Positions 54,513-64,000 are shown, numbered from the stretch's first letter. The stretch is DNA of 64,000 nt from Pseudalkalibacillus berkeleyi (GCF_021608225.1 NZ_JAKIJS010000001.1:1364001-1428000), one strand, 5' to 3'. Notes: generated from the sequence alone by a model not told the origin. Numbers and translations: made by a program.

Positions 54513-55616
54513 TTAAATGAAATGTTTTTCATTTACCTTCAACCATTCCTTAAATGTGGAAAGTTGATCGATCAGCAATTGATTTTCTACCGCACTAACA
54601 GTAGCACTTCCGCACTCTTTTAGGAGGACCATACGGATCTTATCCTTCTTATTTTTCTTATCCTTCTTCATTGTTTCTAGTAACAAATTGCTTTTATTTA
54701 ATGTGGCATGCCAGTTCGCGTAGCCTAATTGATGAATCCATGCCAAAAACCCTTTTGGAATGATGGGTTGATGAGAATGTACTTCACTTAACCTCAGTGC
54801 AAAGATCATTCCAATCATCACTGCCTCACCATGTGTGATCGATTGGTATCTACTTTCTGCCTCAATAGCATGACCTAAAGTATGTCCAAAATTTAAATAC
54901 GCTCGGATCCCTGCTTCTTTTTCATCCTCACTTACAATAGCAGCTTTCATTTCAATTGCCCTTTTGACAATTGTGATAAGAATTTCTTTATTGACGGGTA
55001 AAGAACGGACTTTTTCAAAGAGAAAATCATAAAAGGTTGCATCTCGGATGAAAGCTAACTTTACAACTTCAGCAAATCCAGATCTCCATTCTTTCGCAGG
55101 CAGTGTATTCAAAAACTGGACATCATAAATGACCGCTTCTGGTTGATGGAATGCACCAATCAGATTTTTCCCATATGTATGATTAACCCCAACTTTCCCA
55201 CCTACACTACTATCATGTGCGAGAAGCGTAGTTGGAATTTGCAAGAAACGGATCCCCCTTAAATAGGTTGCCGCGATGAATCCTGCTAAGTCTCCAACAA
55301 CGCCCCCACCGAGAGCAATGATCAATGCATGACGATCCAGTTCACATCTAAGAGCATACGTTATCCCTTTTTCTAATTCCCTCATAGACTTGCTTGTCTC
55401 ACCAGCAGGTACCACCCATTCATTCACGGAAAAACCATCTAATAAGCCTTTAACCTTATTTAAATAAAGGGGCGCAACGTTGCTGTCTGTAATGATCAGG
55501 ATCTTTCCACAATCCGGTACTTGAGATTGAATGACTTCAGGCAATTGATCGACAATTCCATCACCAATATAAACCGAATATTTCTTAGCTTCCGTGTTTA
55601 CATGTACCTTCTCCAC
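54513..55616 (-). CDS. aroB: 3-dehydroquinate synthase AroB
   Basis: A 367-residue NAD- and metal-dependent enzyme of the shikimate pathway. Metal site and active-site parts are GGGVVGDLAGF, HDSSVGGKVGVNH, and FGHTLGHAIE. GTG at 55616 follows GGAG by 7 bases and begins one base after the aroC stop codon, so translation is coupled; a 30-codon extension lies inside aroC. Confidence 0.95.
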   Translation of the reverse strand: MEKVHVNTEAKKYSVYIGDGIVDQLPEVIQSQVPDCGKILIITDSNVAPLYLNKVKGLLDGFSVNEWVVPAGETSKSMRELEKGITYALRCELDRHALIIALGGGVVGDLAGFIAATYLRGIRFLQIPTTLLAHDSSVGGKVGVNHTYGKNLIGAFHQPEAVIYDVQFLNTLPAKEWRSGFAEVVKLAFIRDATFYDFLFEKVRSLPVNKEILITIVKRAIEMKAAIVSEDEKEAGIRAYLNFGHTLGHAIEAESRYQSITHGEAVMIGMIFALRLSEVHSHQPIIPKGFLAWIHQLGYANWHATLNKSNLLLETMKKDKKNKKDKIRMVLLKECGSATVSAVENQLLIDQLSTFKEWLKVNEKHFI

Positions 55617-55617
55617 T

Positions 55618-56790
55618 TTAAAACTCCTTCGAATATGAAACATATTGATGATAATTTGATAACATTCGATCCATCGACTCGTTACCAAACTTCTCAGTAA
55701 ATGCATTCGCTAATTCCCATGCGACTACTGCTTCAGCAACGACACTTGCGGAAGGCACAGCACAACTATCTGAACGCTCAATGCTCGCTTCAAAGGTTTC
55801 TTTCGTATCAATATCAACGCTTTGCAGTGGTTTGTACAATGTTGGAATTGGTTTCATGACCCCACGCACAATGACAGGCATGCCGTTCGTCATACCACCT
55901 TCAAAACCTCCGAGATTATTCGTTTTACGATAGTACCCACTCTCATGATTCCAAAGGATTTCATCATGCACTTCGCTACCTGGCCTTTGAGCCGCTTCGA
56001 ATCCAATACCGAATTCAACACCCTTGAATGCATTTATACTCATTATTGCTCCAGCAATTTTTGCATCCAATTTACGATCATAATGGACGTGGCTACCAAG
56101 TCCGACTGGCAAACCTTCCACAATAACCTCGACAATTCCTCCTATTGAATCTCCATTTTTTTTCGCTTCATCAATAGCTTCTTTCATTTTCTCTGAAGCA
56201 TCAGCATCATAACAACGAACAGGCGATTGTTCTGTTACATCTTGGAGGTCTTCAATTGAATCGAAAGATGTTTTGGCAGATTTGATACCACCTATTGAAA
56301 TGACATGACCAGCAACCTTAACACCAAATTGAGACAATAACGATTTTGCCACTGCTCCAGCTGCAACTCGTACGGTCGTTTCACGTGCAGATGACCGCTC
56401 AAGAACATTTCGCATATCTCTATGGTTGTACTTTATTGCCCCATTTAAATCAGCATGGCCAGGACGAGGCTTTGTAATCACACGTTTCATTTCATCCTGC
56501 TCACCTTCAGAGATTGGCTCTGAACCCATGATTTTCTGCCAATGCTTCCAATCTTTGTTTTCAACAGTCATCGCTATTGGTGCGCCTGTTGTCTTCCCAT
56601 GTCTAACCCCTCCAACGAGTTGGACAGAATCTGACTCGATTTGCATTCTTCTGCCTCTACCGTAACCTTTCTGACGTCTCTTCAATTCCGTATCAATCGC
56701 AGATTGCTCAAGAGTCATATTGGCGGGCATTCCTTCAATAATAGTCGTTAATTGTGGTCCATGAGATTCTCCTGCTGTTAAATAGCGCAT
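55618..56790 (-). CDS. aroC: Chorismate synthase AroC
   Basis: A 390-residue FMN-dependent enzyme making chorismate (AroF in B. subtilis). Signature segments are [29 protein letters not shown] and [15 protein letters not shown]. First in the coupled aroC-aroB-hisC group. cheR precedes it by 26 bases. Confidence 0.96.
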   Translation of the reverse strand: MRYLTAGESHGPQLTTIIEGMPANMTLEQSAIDTELKRRQKGYGRGRRMQIESDSVQLVGGVRHGKTTGAPIAMTVENKDWKHWQKIMGSEPISEGEQDEMKRVITKPRPGHADLNGAIKYNHRDMRNVLERSSARETTVRVAAGAVAKSLLSQFGVKVAGHVISIGGIKSAKTSFDSIEDLQDVTEQSPVRCYDADASEKMKEAIDEAKKNGDSIGGIVEVIVEGLPVGLGSHVHYDRKLDAKIAGAIMSINAFKGVEFGIGFEAAQRPGSEVHDEILWNHESGYYRKTNNLGGFEGGMTNGMPVIVRGVMKPIPTLYKPLQSVDIDTKETFEASIERSDSCAVPSASVVAEAVVAWELANAFTEKFGNESMDRMLSNYHQYVSYSKEF

Positions 56791-56816
56791 CTACTTGTTC
56801 CTTTCTTCACATTTCT

Positions 56817-57590
56817 TTACTTTTTCACATAAAAAAATGTTGCAGCCGATTCAAGTCCGTATTGTTTAGGGTTAAAAATTTGTTCTGTACTCCCAACAAA
56901 TAAGATTCCACCAGGTCTCAATGCATCACTGAACTTTTGATAAAGTTGAGCTTTTGCATCCTCAGTAAAATAGATCATAACATTTCTACATACAATCAGG
57001 TCGAAATCCTTTTTGAAGGGGGCTGCAAGCATATTATGTTTTTCGAATGTAATCTTTTCTTTCAATACATCATCTACTTTAAACCCAATTCCCTCTTTCT
57101 TAAAGTACTTTTCCTTCAAGTCATCCGGAACATCCTTTAAACTTCTCTCAAGATAATATCCTAGTTTAGCACGTTTTATTGCAAGTTCGTCAAGGTCTGT
57201 CGCCAAAATTGAATGATCAATAGATGTAACAACTTTCTTTAGTATCATTGAGAGTGTGTATGGTTCCTCTCCAGTTGAGCAAGCAGCACTCCAGACTTTC
57301 AACTTTTTTCGATCCTTAATTAATTCTGGAATAATTTCCTTTTCAAGGACTTCCCACCTTGAAGGATTCCGATAAAACTCAGACACGTTAATCGTCATTC
57401 TATCAAGGAATTCCTCAAGTAATGTATTGTTCTGTTTCATTGCTTCATAAAAAACTGAAAAAGTTTCAAATCCCTTTTTCTCTCTCAACGCAATTAACCT
57501 ACGCTTCATTTGTGCTTCTTTATATAAGGTGAGGTCAATCCCTGTATGTTTTTTAATGTGATTTGAAAAAACGATGTAGTCTTGGTCCAT
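56817..57590 (-). CDS. cheR: Chemotaxis methyltransferase CheR
   Basis: A 257-residue S-adenosylmethionine-dependent enzyme that methylates glutamates of chemoreceptors. The N-terminal helical domain ([20 protein letters not shown]) and the SAM-binding motif [18 protein letters not shown] are present. ATG at 57590 follows GAGGAG by eight bases. As in B. subtilis it lies alone among aro and ndk genes, away from other che genes. Confidence 0.95.
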   Translation of the reverse strand: MDQDYIVFSNHIKKHTGIDLTLYKEAQMKRRLIALREKKGFETFSVFYEAMKQNNTLLEEFLDRMTINVSEFYRNPSRWEVLEKEIIPELIKDRKKLKVWSAACSTGEEPYTLSMILKKVVTSIDHSILATDLDELAIKRAKLGYYLERSLKDVPDDLKEKYFKKEGIGFKVDDVLKEKITFEKHNMLAAPFKKDFDLIVCRNVMIYFTEDAKAQLYQKFSDALRPGGILFVGSTEQIFNPKQYGLESAATFFYVKK

Positions 57591-57803
57591 TTTTCGTTCT
57601 CCTCTATTATGGTCTACTAATAATATCGGCAAATTAACGAGAATTTCCTTATCTATTTACATGCTTTTTACAATAAGTATAGGGCGTACTTCACAGATAG
57701 CTTTCTGGTTTGTGATATCAAATTCCGATCGTATGTACATTCTCTAATTCGTTACAATTTCTAACCTAATTGAGTAACGAAGTAATTTGACTATATATCA
57801 ATC

Positions 57804-57844
57804 TAAAAAAAATCATCCAGAGGTTAAGAAACTCTCTGGATGAT
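57804..57844 (-). terminator. Terminator of ndk
   Basis: ATCATCCAGAG/CTCTGGATGAT stem (57812-57844) with an 11-base loop and TTTTTTTT after it on the minus strand. Confidence 0.88.
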
Positions 57845-57852
57845 TCGTTCAT

Positions 57853-58296
57853 TTAGATCCACTTTGAAATTGTTTTCTCATAGCTTACAAGTTCTTCTTC
57901 GTTAAAGAACAAAGCAATTTCTCGTTCTGCACTCTCAGGAGAATCTGACCCATGAATGATATTCTGACCAACTTGGACAGCGTAGTCTCCACGAATGGTA
58001 CCTGATGCTGCATCTGCAGGGTTTGTTTTCCCCATCATGTTTCTAGCCGTTGCGATTACGTTCTCGCCTTCCCAAACCATTGCAAAAACAGGTCCAGAAG
58101 TAATAAAGTCTACTAGTTCACCGAAAAATGGACGCTCTTTATGCTCACCATAGTGATTTTGAGCTAACTCATCAGAGATTTGCATCAATTTAGCACCTGC
58201 TAATGAAAATCCTTTTTTCTCAAAGCGTGTTACAATTTCTCCAATTAAATTACGTTGAACGCCGTCAGGCTTAACCATCAAGAAAGTTTTCTCCAT
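57853..58296 (-). CDS. ndk: Nucleoside diphosphate kinase
   Basis: A 147-residue enzyme balancing nucleoside triphosphates. The catalytic His is in [19 protein letters not shown] at 58296 lies 9 bases after GGAG; a GTG two codons upstream is too close. It stands between hepT and cheR as in B. subtilis, with its own terminator. Confidence 0.96.
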   Translation of the reverse strand: MEKTFLMVKPDGVQRNLIGEIVTRFEKKGFSLAGAKLMQISDELAQNHYGEHKERPFFGELVDFITSGPVFAMVWEGENVIATARNMMGKTNPADAASGTIRGDYAVQVGQNIIHGSDSPESAEREIALFFNEEELVSYEKTISKWI

Positions 58297-58383
58297 GTTC
58301 ACGCACTCCTATCTTATGTATGATTTGGACGTGCTACATTGTCCGTTGTTGATTTTATCAAATTTTAAGCGTTTTCACAACAT

Positions 58384-59352
58384 TTAATAATTTCGTCGAC
58401 CGATATATTCCGCAATTTGCCGCAACGACTTTTTCGCGCGATTATCTGGAAGCTGGTCTAGTGCAATGAACGCCTTTTGCAAGTAACGATCTGCAATCTC
58501 TTTTGAACGGTTAATTGCGTCAGTTTCTTTAATTGCATGAAGCAACTTCTCAATATCCAATCTTGAAATAGGTTGATTTTCGAACAGAGCGTGTAATTGT
58601 GTATTAATTTCTTCATCTTCTCTAGCAAAGAAAACGGGCAATGTAATATTACCTTGTTGTAAATCGCCCCCGGCTGGCTTTCCTAATTGCTTCTCTGTGG
58701 ATGTGAAATCTAGGATATCATCAGTGATTTGGAATGCCATACCAACATAATAACCGAAACGTTTCAATTGTAATTGAGTGTCAGAGTCTGCATCACCTGC
58801 AATTGCCCCTAACTCGCAACTGACAGAAATCAACAGCGCTGTCTTTCTTTTAATTCTACGGAAGTAGTCTCGTAAATTTTGACTAAGATCGTACTGTTCT
58901 CGAATTTGTTCAATCTCACCTAGGCACATTTCCACAATTGCATGAGATAAGACGTTGTGGGCTTCAACTTTATTAAGGTGCGTTATATATTCCAAAGATC
59001 TCGCAAAGATATAATCTCCAGTGTACATTGCCACTCTGTTATCCCATTGGGCTTTAATCGTCGATTTCCCTCTCCTTAATGATGCATCATCAATTACATC
59101 ATCATGGACAAGTGAGGCCATGTGAATCAGTTCTAGCGCGACTGCAGCCCTCTTAACTCGATCGACATCATAGGTTCCGAATTGTGCAGATAGCAGTACA
59201 AAAACAGGGCGAATTCGTTTTCCCCCTGCTTTCAACAATTGGGTAGAAGCATCCTGCAAAATGGCATGTTGCGCTTCTATTGTCTTTTCTAAATCCTTTT
59301 CAATTGTAGAAAGGTCACTACGTAAATGTGAATAAATTGTCGTCAGTTTCAT
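58384..59352 (-). CDS. hepT: Heptaprenyl diphosphate synthase component II
   Basis: A 322-residue prenyl transferase that builds the C35 side chain of menaquinone-7. Two Asp-rich metal motifs are present: VHDDVIDD and ITDDILDF. It works with the small component HepS, whose gene lies two genes upstream with menG between. Confidence 0.95.
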   Translation of the reverse strand: MKLTTIYSHLRSDLSTIEKDLEKTIEAQHAILQDASTQLLKAGGKRIRPVFVLLSAQFGTYDVDRVKRAAVALELIHMASLVHDDVIDDASLRRGKSTIKAQWDNRVAMYTGDYIFARSLEYITHLNKVEAHNVLSHAIVEMCLGEIEQIREQYDLSQNLRDYFRRIKRKTALLISVSCELGAIAGDADSDTQLQLKRFGYYVGMAFQITDDILDFTSTEKQLGKPAGGDLQQGNITLPVFFAREDEEINTQLHALFENQPISRLDIEKLLHAIKETDAINRSKEIADRYLQKAFIALDQLPDNRAKKSLRQIAEYIGRRNY

Positions 59353-59379
59353 TATTTCACCTATTTTTTATCCAGAATG

Positions 59380-60093
59380 TTACTCGGAAGGTTTGTTCCC
59401 GATATGTGTTGCTGCTACACCACCCGAATAGGGAATAGCAATGACGTTTTCAAAGCCTGCCCTTTCAAACCGTTCAGATAACGCTTTCCGTCCTGGGAAT
59501 TCTTTAGCAGATTCTTGTAACCAAGAGTACTCTTGGTAGCTTTTCGCAAACAATCTACCCATTACAGGCATGATGAATCGAAAATATCCATAGTACATTT
59601 GCTTAAAAACAGGCATAGTTGGTTGTGACGTTTCTAAACAAACGACCATACCACCTTTTTTAAGGACACGATGCATTTCCTTCAACACCTGATTCAAGTC
59701 AGGTACATTTCGTAATCCAAATCCGATTGTTACGTAATCAAACGTACCATCTTCAAATGGTAACTCCATTGCATTACCATGAAGAAGTGTGATGTTGGAG
59801 TATCCTTCCCTTTTAACTTTTTCTTTGCCTACTTCTAGCATATTTTTGCTAAAGTCTAAGCCATATGCTTGCCCTTTATCGCCAATTGCTTCTGCCATCG
59901 CAATCGTCCAATCGGCTGTACCACAGCACACATCAAGTGTTGTTGATCCTTCTTGGACATTCATACGTTTCATCGTATCACGACGCCAAGCAACATGACG
60001 TTGAAAGCTGATAATAGAATTCATCTTGTCATAGTTTTTAGAAATCGATTCGAATACCTGATGGACTCGTTGTTCTTTAGTTTCCTGTTGCAT
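59380..60093 (-). CDS. menG: Demethylmenaquinone methyltransferase
   Basis: A 237-residue SAM-dependent methyltransferase of the UbiE/MenG family, last step of menaquinone synthesis. SAM site [16 protein letters not shown] and GFGLRNVPD are seen. ATG at 60093 is seven bases after AAGGG and four after the hepS stop; a longer frame to 60114 overlaps hepS. Confidence 0.95.
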   Translation of the reverse strand: MQQETKEQRVHQVFESISKNYDKMNSIISFQRHVAWRRDTMKRMNVQEGSTTLDVCCGTADWTIAMAEAIGDKGQAYGLDFSKNMLEVGKEKVKREGYSNITLLHGNAMELPFEDGTFDYVTIGFGLRNVPDLNQVLKEMHRVLKKGGMVVCLETSQPTMPVFKQMYYGYFRFIMPVMGRLFAKSYQEYSWLQESAKEFPGRKALSERFERAGFENVIAIPYSGGVAATHIGNKPSE

Positions 60094-60097
60094 GAAC

Positions 60098-60916
60098 TTA
60101 CCCTTCTTCCGCATATTTCTTCATCCGAAAACCGGAATGTTTAATATATTGTTCAAGTCGCCGCTCAAGTACTGTATGCATGACTGGCTCTTGGGACCAT
60201 AGTTTTTCTAATCGACCTTTAGAATGCAAAATATAAGAATCTATGATATCCAGGATTTGATTTTTTAAGGATAGCCAGTTGCCCTTCGACCTGTTTAAGT
60301 GATGCATGATTTTGGCCGTTAATGGGGTATACGTATTATTGATGACATGGGAACGTTCATGAAGCATCCTTTTCATAAAGAAAAACTCATCTGCAATCCC
60401 TTTCCATAATGGTAAATGGAAATAGTCCGCTGTCTTCAACAATAGTGTAGACTCAATCCGATGTAAATTCTCCATAGAATTCTCTATTGATTGGTTGTCA
60501 TTCATATAGAATTGCATTTTGTTCTCGTTGATTTCTTGTATGGCTTGAGCGAGTGCTCGAATCATCGATAAATCTTTCAACTCTGACAATAAAAAGTAAT
60601 ATAGACTACTGTAATAGTCACCTGCTAAGACCGTTAATTGACGATTCTTTCTACCTTCATCACTTGATAAATCCTGCGAAGTAATCCGTTCATGAGTGTC
60701 TAATGCTACTTGAACTAGCATTGTAGACATCGCATAATTATCAAGTTCCTCTTCAGATAACCCTTTTTCATTCAATATAATATAGGTGAGTAGAAGTTTA
60801 TCTTCATCAATTATAGGCTTTTCGATATAACGCATTAAATATGGATGTTGTAACCGCTTATTTATTTTAATGAGTAAATCTGAAATTTTCGCTTCAATTT
60901 CTTGATTTTGCATCAT
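60098..60916 (-). CDS. hepS: Heptaprenyl diphosphate synthase component I
   Basis: A 272-residue helical protein, the non-catalytic partner of HepT. Identification rests on length, the segment [21 protein letters not shown], and place before menG-hepT. An extended -10 (TGATATAAT) lies at 61004-61012, giving a leader near 80 bases. mtrB, which is adjacent in B. subtilis, is separated here by a repeat-rich gap of 620 bases. Confidence 0.85.
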   Translation of the reverse strand: MMQNQEIEAKISDLLIKINKRLQHPYLMRYIEKPIIDEDKLLLTYIILNEKGLSEEELDNYAMSTMLVQVALDTHERITSQDLSSDEGRKNRQLTVLAGDYYSSLYYFLLSELKDLSMIRALAQAIQEINENKMQFYMNDNQSIENSMENLHRIESTLLLKTADYFHLPLWKGIADEFFFMKRMLHERSHVINNTYTPLTAKIMHHLNRSKGNWLSLKNQILDIIDSYILHSKGRLEKLWSQEPVMHTVLERRLEQYIKHSGFRMKKYAEEG

Positions 60917-61003
60917 GCCCTAAGCCCCCACTGATTCCTTAATATAATAAAATCAGAATCGTCGTGTTTAATCATATGTATACATCATTTAATAGTAATG
61001 TCT

Positions 61004-61012
61004 ATTATATCA
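61004..61012 (-). promoter_or_regulatory. Extended -10 promoter of hepS-menG-hepT
   Basis: TGATATAAT on the minus strand with TATAAT at 61004-61009. No clear -35 is visible. Confidence 0.45.
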
Positions 61013-61130
61013 TAAAACCCCTTCTATCATACGGTAGTAATCCTAACCAGACGAAAGGGGTTCACATTGGTGTTAAGACGCCTCTTAAATAAAGGCATTG
61101 TTATCTGTAATTGTTGATTTCTTCGAAATT

Positions 61131-61450
61131 CACTCGCTTTCCGCGGGCTAATGAAAAGCGTAATCGCCTTGATCAGGTGCGATGTGCGCTGGAGGTTCCT
61201 CGCGATAACACGAATTTAGTGTTGTAAGAGGAATCGAAGCGACCTCGAGCACCTAGGCGATGAAGCTAGACACGATCCGCAAGCCTCCCTTCCACAGGAA
61301 GTGGTCGTTGTTAGTCGAAGAATCATTTTCAAAAAGTGAGTTGCGGGGTCTCGCCTGGCTCGCTTATCCCGCAGGACAAGTAACGCTTCGGAAGCATTAC
61401 ATCGCACGAAGAAAATGCGATTTTCATTTTCGAGGAGTCTCGTGAATTTC
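61131..61450. repeat. Composite intergenic repeat: one palindromic element nested in another
   Basis: Outer element: ATTCACTCGCTTTCCGCGGG (about 61129-61148) and GGAGTCTCGTGAATTTCCC (about 61433-61451), with GCGGGGTCTCGCCTGGCTCG and ATCCCGCAGGA inside. Two blocks interrupt it: about 61149-61270, which on the minus strand begins GTGTCTAGCTTCATCGCC and ends GGCGATTACGCTTTTC, and about 61378-61432. Both element types look like repeats I know from intergenic regions of many Bacillaceae. Short frames within them are not genes. Confidence 0.75.
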
Positions 61451-61540
61451 CCTTCATCAACTGTTCTACAACAAATCCACGACATTCTCTAATAGAGTTT
61501 AAAATAAAAAGAAGAGAGAATTGTTACAGTCCTTTGATGA

Positions 61541-61768
61541 TTAAGAGTCAGTATCTGTATGCATTTCTCCATGTTTCGTTTGGATAACTGCCTTCCCTCT
61601 CACCTTTACAGCGGATGTATGATCCGTAAACTGAGCAATCATGACTTCATCTTTATCTAATTTCTCAGAGTGATGGAATCTTGTATCAGACCCACGAGTT
61701 AACCCGATGACATTTACGCCGTTTTCTTTTGCCTTAATAACAAAAAATTCGTTTTCAGAAGTAGCCAT
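61541..61768 (-). CDS. mtrB: Tryptophan RNA-binding attenuation protein TRAP
   Basis: A 75-residue subunit of the 11-mer ring that binds tryptophan and then (G/U)AG repeats in trp leader RNAs. [20 protein letters not shown] and the RNA-contact part [15 protein letters not shown] are well kept, so it should be functional. folE (mtrA) precedes it by 15 bases. The trp operon itself is not in this window. Confidence 0.95.
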   Translation of the reverse strand: MATSENEFFVIKAKENGVNVIGLTRGSDTRFHHSEKLDKDEVMIAQFTDHTSAVKVRGKAVIQTKHGEMHTDTDS

Positions 61769-61783
61769 GTTCTTCCCTCCAAT

Positions 61784-62341
61784 TTAAGCTTTAATTAAAC
61801 TCATTACTTCCGATCGAGCTGCTTGATCTTCTTCAAAGATCCCTCTTACTGCAGATGTGATGGTTTGTGAACCTGGCTTCTTAACCCCGCGCATTGTCAT
61901 ACACATATGCTCTGCTTCAATAATAACCATTACACCATGAGGTTGGAGGGAACGTAGTAAAGAGTCTGCAATCGTTGAGGTTATACGCTCTTGAAGTTGA
62001 GGACGCTTCGTTACTGCCTCTACAGCACGTGCTAGCTTGCTTAATCCAGTTACTTTCCCACCTTTAGGAATGTATGCGACATGTGCTTTCCCGAAGAATG
62101 GAACAAGATGGTGCTCACACATTGAATAGAATGGAATATCTTTAACAAGTACTAATTCTTCATGATCTTCACCAAATACTGTTTTAAAGTGCTCCGATGG
62201 ATCTTGATTCAATCCTTGAAATACTTCTTCATACATTCTTGCAACCCGTTTTGGTGTATCTAAAAGTCCTTCTCGTTCAGGATCTTCTCCAATTGCTTCA
62301 AGTATCATTTTCACTGCTGTTTCAATTTTACTATGGTCCAT
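61784..62341 (-). CDS. folE: GTP cyclohydrolase I FolE (MtrA)
   Basis: A 185-residue zinc enzyme that begins folate synthesis from GTP. Zinc site and active-site motifs: [20 protein letters not shown] and [15 protein letters not shown]. It forms a two-gene unit with mtrB as in B. subtilis (mtrAB). Confidence 0.96.
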   Translation of the reverse strand: MDHSKIETAVKMILEAIGEDPEREGLLDTPKRVARMYEEVFQGLNQDPSEHFKTVFGEDHEELVLVKDIPFYSMCEHHLVPFFGKAHVAYIPKGGKVTGLSKLARAVEAVTKRPQLQERITSTIADSLLRSLQPHGVMVIIEAEHMCMTMRGVKKPGSQTITSAVRGIFEEDQAARSEVMSLIKA

Positions 62342-62402
62342 TTTCCATACCCCTTCGTTTATACAGTATCAAACAGATAATAGCACAACAGCATCTTTTA
62401 AC

Positions 62403-62434
62403 GCAAAAAAGAAGAGCCGATAATCGACTCTTCT
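62403..62434 (-). terminator. Terminator of hbs
   Basis: AAGAAGAGTCGA/TCGGCTCTTCTT stem (62409-62434) followed by TTTTTTGCG on the minus strand. Confidence 0.85.
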
Positions 62435-62454
62435 TATCCGCCCCTATGTACAAA

Positions 62455-62736
62455 TTACTTAACAGCGTCTTTAAGGGCTTTACCAGGTTTAAATGCTGGT
62501 ACCTTACTCGCAGGGATTTCGATTTCCTCACCTGTTTGTGGGTTACGACCTTTACGTGCAGCTCTCTCACGTACTTCGAAGTTACCGAAACCGATGAGTT
62601 GAACTTTGTCCCCATCTTTTAACGATCCTTCGATCGCTTCAAATACAGCATCAACTGTTTTAGAAACGTCTTTCTTTGATAGTTGAGTTTGCTCAGATAC
62701 GGAATTTACTAGATCTGTCTTGTTCACACGACTCAC
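62455..62736 (-). CDS. hbs: DNA-binding protein HU
   Basis: A 93-residue histone-like protein that compacts the nucleoid. The family signature [20 protein letters not shown] is present and the C-terminus is the usual [22 protein letters not shown] is before the ATG. Promoter at 62819-62847; a second possible promoter is further upstream. Confidence 0.97.
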   Translation of the reverse strand: MSRVNKTDLVNSVSEQTQLSKKDVSKTVDAVFEAIEGSLKDGDKVQLIGFGNFEVRERAARKGRNPQTGEEIEIPASKVPAFKPGKALKDAVK

Positions 62737-62818
62737 CTCCTCTCAATAGGTTATTTTTCTTGTAGCATTTATAACCGATTATTCAAGAACTAATAGCGTG
62801 AATACGTTGACATGCCTT

Positions 62819-62848
62819 ATATTAAACGATATTGAATTGAAATTCAAT
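62819..62848 (-). promoter_or_regulatory. Sigma-A promoter of hbs with overlapping palindrome
   Basis: TTGAAT (62842-62847) and TAATAT (62819-62824), 17 bases apart on the minus strand. The palindrome ATTGAATT-GA-AATTCAAT (62831-62848) covers the -35 box and part of the spacer and could be an operator or a supercoiling-sensitive site. Confidence 0.65.
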
Positions 62849-63150
62849 CATTTTTGAGGATATTTGATTAAATGAAAGTAAATTTCAGACAATTCCCGCT
62901 GATTCGTATGATATCAACGGTTCGTTTAAACATCATAACATCGATATAGCCTAATAAGCAAAAGTTAAAACATGCAATTGAAAACTCCCATCAACATGCA
63001 CGTCTCGTAATTAATTACGAGCTGCTTTAATTCCACCCCTGAAGATCGTTTTAAAGGCAATGGACTTGGCCGCTGTTACCGTAGGATGCCAAAAATGATT
63101 TAAGACAACTATGTATAGGAAAATAGACTTTGTGTATTGGAAATGAGCAA
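62849..63150. other. Gene-free region between hbs and spoIVA
   Basis: About 300 bases with no supported gene. It holds a perfect 18-bp palindrome CTCGTAATTAATTACGAG (63004-63021), and a minus-strand frame ending at 63011 (HFWHPTVTAAKSIAFK and on) that has no start codon or SD. Confidence 0.5.
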
Positions 63151-63183
63151 AAAAAAAGAAAAGACTCCACTTGATTGGAGTCT
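63150..63183 (-). terminator. Terminator of spoIVA
   Basis: AAGACTCCA/TGGAGTCTT hairpin (63163-63183) followed by TTCTTTTTTTTTGC on the minus strand, just after the spoIVA stop. Confidence 0.88.
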
Positions 63184-63189
63184 TAGGAT

Positions 63190-64000
63190 TTATAGGATAA
63201 TCGCGATCAGGCCACCAGAACCTTCGTTAATAATTCTTTCTAATGTTTCCTTCAATTTATATCGTGCATTTTCCGGCATCAACGAGATTTTCGCTTGTAT
63301 CCCTTCTCGAACAATTGAGTTGAGTGATCGACCGAATATATCAGAATTCCAAATCGATAATGGGTCATCCTCGAAATCCTGCATTAAGTATCTGACCAAC
63401 TCTTCACTCTGTTTTTCTGTCCCAATAATTGGTGCAAATTCTGATTCTACATCAACCTTAATCATGTGAATCGATGGAGCAACCGCCTTTAATCGAACTC
63501 CGAATCTTGACCCTTGTCGTATAATCTCGGGTTCATCGAGACTCATATCAGATAGCGCTGGAGCGGCTATACCATATCCTGTTTGTTTCACCATTTTCAG
63601 AGCATCAGCAATCTGATCATATTCAGATTTGGCATGGGCAAAGTCTTGCATAAGCTGTAAGAGATGATCCTTACCTCTTATTTCAACCCCCACAACATCT
63701 TTAAGGATTTGATCATAGAGGTCATCTGGAGCGTATAGGTCAATTTCAGCGATCCCTTGACCCATTTCTATGCCTGCAAGCCTTGCTTCATCAATAAACT
63801 CGTAATCTGTAAAGTTACCAACAACACGGTCCACATCCCGGAGTCGTTTGATATCCTTTACTGTCTCCCGTACAGACTCTTCATAACTACTTCTTAGCCA
63901 ATGTTCGTTATTGAGTACCATCACCCAACTAGGTAAGTTTACATTGACTTCTAAGACTGGGAATTCGTAGAGAACTTCTCTTAGAACATTGTTAATGTCA
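63190..64000 (-). CDS. spoIVA: Spore coat morphogenesis ATPase SpoIVA, C-terminal part
   Basis: About 269 C-terminal residues of SpoIVA; the gene runs off the right edge, so the N-terminal ATPase domain is not seen. SpoIVA polymerises on the outer forespore membrane and is the base of the spore coat. Recognised by DIYAP-like EIDLYAPDDLYDQILKDVVG, the block GYGIAAPALSDMSLDEPEI and the C-terminus INEGSGGLIAIIL, which is strongly kept in the family. The frame is open through position 64000. Confidence 0.95.
   Translation of the reverse strand, partial: DINNVLREVLYEFPVLEVNVNLPSWVMVLNNEHWLRSSYEESVRETVKDIKRLRDVDRVVGNFTDYEFIDEARLAGIEMGQGIAEIDLYAPDDLYDQILKDVVGVEIRGKDHLLQLMQDFAHAKSEYDQIADALKMVKQTGYGIAAPALSDMSLDEPEIIRQGSRFGVRLKAVAPSIHMIKVDVESEFAPIIGTEKQSEELVRYLMQDFEDDPLSIWNSDIFGRSLNSIVREGIQAKISLMPENARYKLKETLERIINEGSGGLIAIIL

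Noticed and set aside
61216-61485. Frames in the hepS-mtrB gap
   Set aside because: They fall within the nested intergenic repeats and have no SD or family match.
1-64000. Prophage, insertion sequence, toxin-antitoxin or defence island
   Set aside because: No transposase, integrase, phage, restriction or toxin-antitoxin gene was found; the order follows the Bacillus core chromosome.
1-64000. rRNA and tRNA genes
   Set aside because: No tRNA-like cloverleaf with GTTCRANNC or rRNA core sequence was recognised on either strand.

Overview
This 64 kb window is chromosomal core DNA of a low-GC, endospore-forming member of the Bacillaceae. The evidence is gene content (spoIVA, sspM, ypjB, a SleL-type spore hydrolase, bacillithiol genes, qcrABC, TRAP) and a gene order that follows the Bacillus subtilis yprA to spoIVA segment almost gene for gene. 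No phage, transposase, rRNA, tRNA or CRISPR array was seen. Species cannot be fixed from the sequence alone.

Layout. 1-1327 is the start of the mrfA/yprA helicase, cut by the left edge. 1467-5913 is a carboxylate uptake and CoA-activation operon (AMP-forming ligase, 32-residue symporter accessory protein, sodium:solute symporter, crotonase). 6024-6440 is a SAM riboswitch with its own promoter and terminator in front of a single 48-residue gene (yezD family). 6481-10834 is a sigma-54 module: class III aminotransferase, YjiH-type membrane protein, a clear -24/-12 promoter, and an enhancer-binding regulator. 11668-13833 holds a cold-shock gene with a long leader and several small genes. 14066-16425 is a cytochrome bd-family oxidase (two genes) bounded by a 14-bp direct repeat. 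16506-24624 is the yppE-racA-sspM-yppC-recU-ponA group, with a LysM/GH18 gene and ypoC. 24617-36235 runs nth-dnaD-asnS-aspB-ypmB-ypmA, a degenerate ComEC-like beta-lactamase-fold gene, dinG and panBCD. 36470-42055 is the long operon ypjD-dapB-mgsA-bshB1-bshA-cca-birA. 42260-51702 holds a YitT protein, a YugP-like protease, ypjB, ypjA, qcrABC, ypiF, ypiB, ypiA and an unrecognised gene. 51939-64000 is the aromatic/menaquinone block aroA-hisC-aroB-aroC-cheR-ndk-hepT-menG-hepS-mtrB-folE-hbs-spoIVA (spoIVA cut by the right edge).

How it works together. Respiration is served by the qcrABC menaquinol:cytochrome c reductase, the bd-type oxidase and the menaquinone genes (aroA, aroB, aroC, hepS, hepT, menG). 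Pantothenate, lysine/diaminopimelate, bacillithiol and aromatic precursors are made from compact, translationally coupled operons. Many genes use TTG or GTG starts with strong Shine-Dalgarno sites; I moved the start of over twenty genes to fit these.

The most unusual parts are non-coding or degenerate: a 52-bp tandem array (43219-43595), a 123-bp tandem array (33491-34020), a composite of two nested palindromic repeats (61131-61450), a leader with a terminator before panB, an orphan SAM riboswitch gene, an apparently metal-ligand-free beta-lactamase-fold protein, an amidohydrolase-like protein without its metal site, and an aro cluster that lacks the trp operon, aroH and tyrA while keeping TRAP (mtrB). 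I do not see a clearly new defence or mobile system here.
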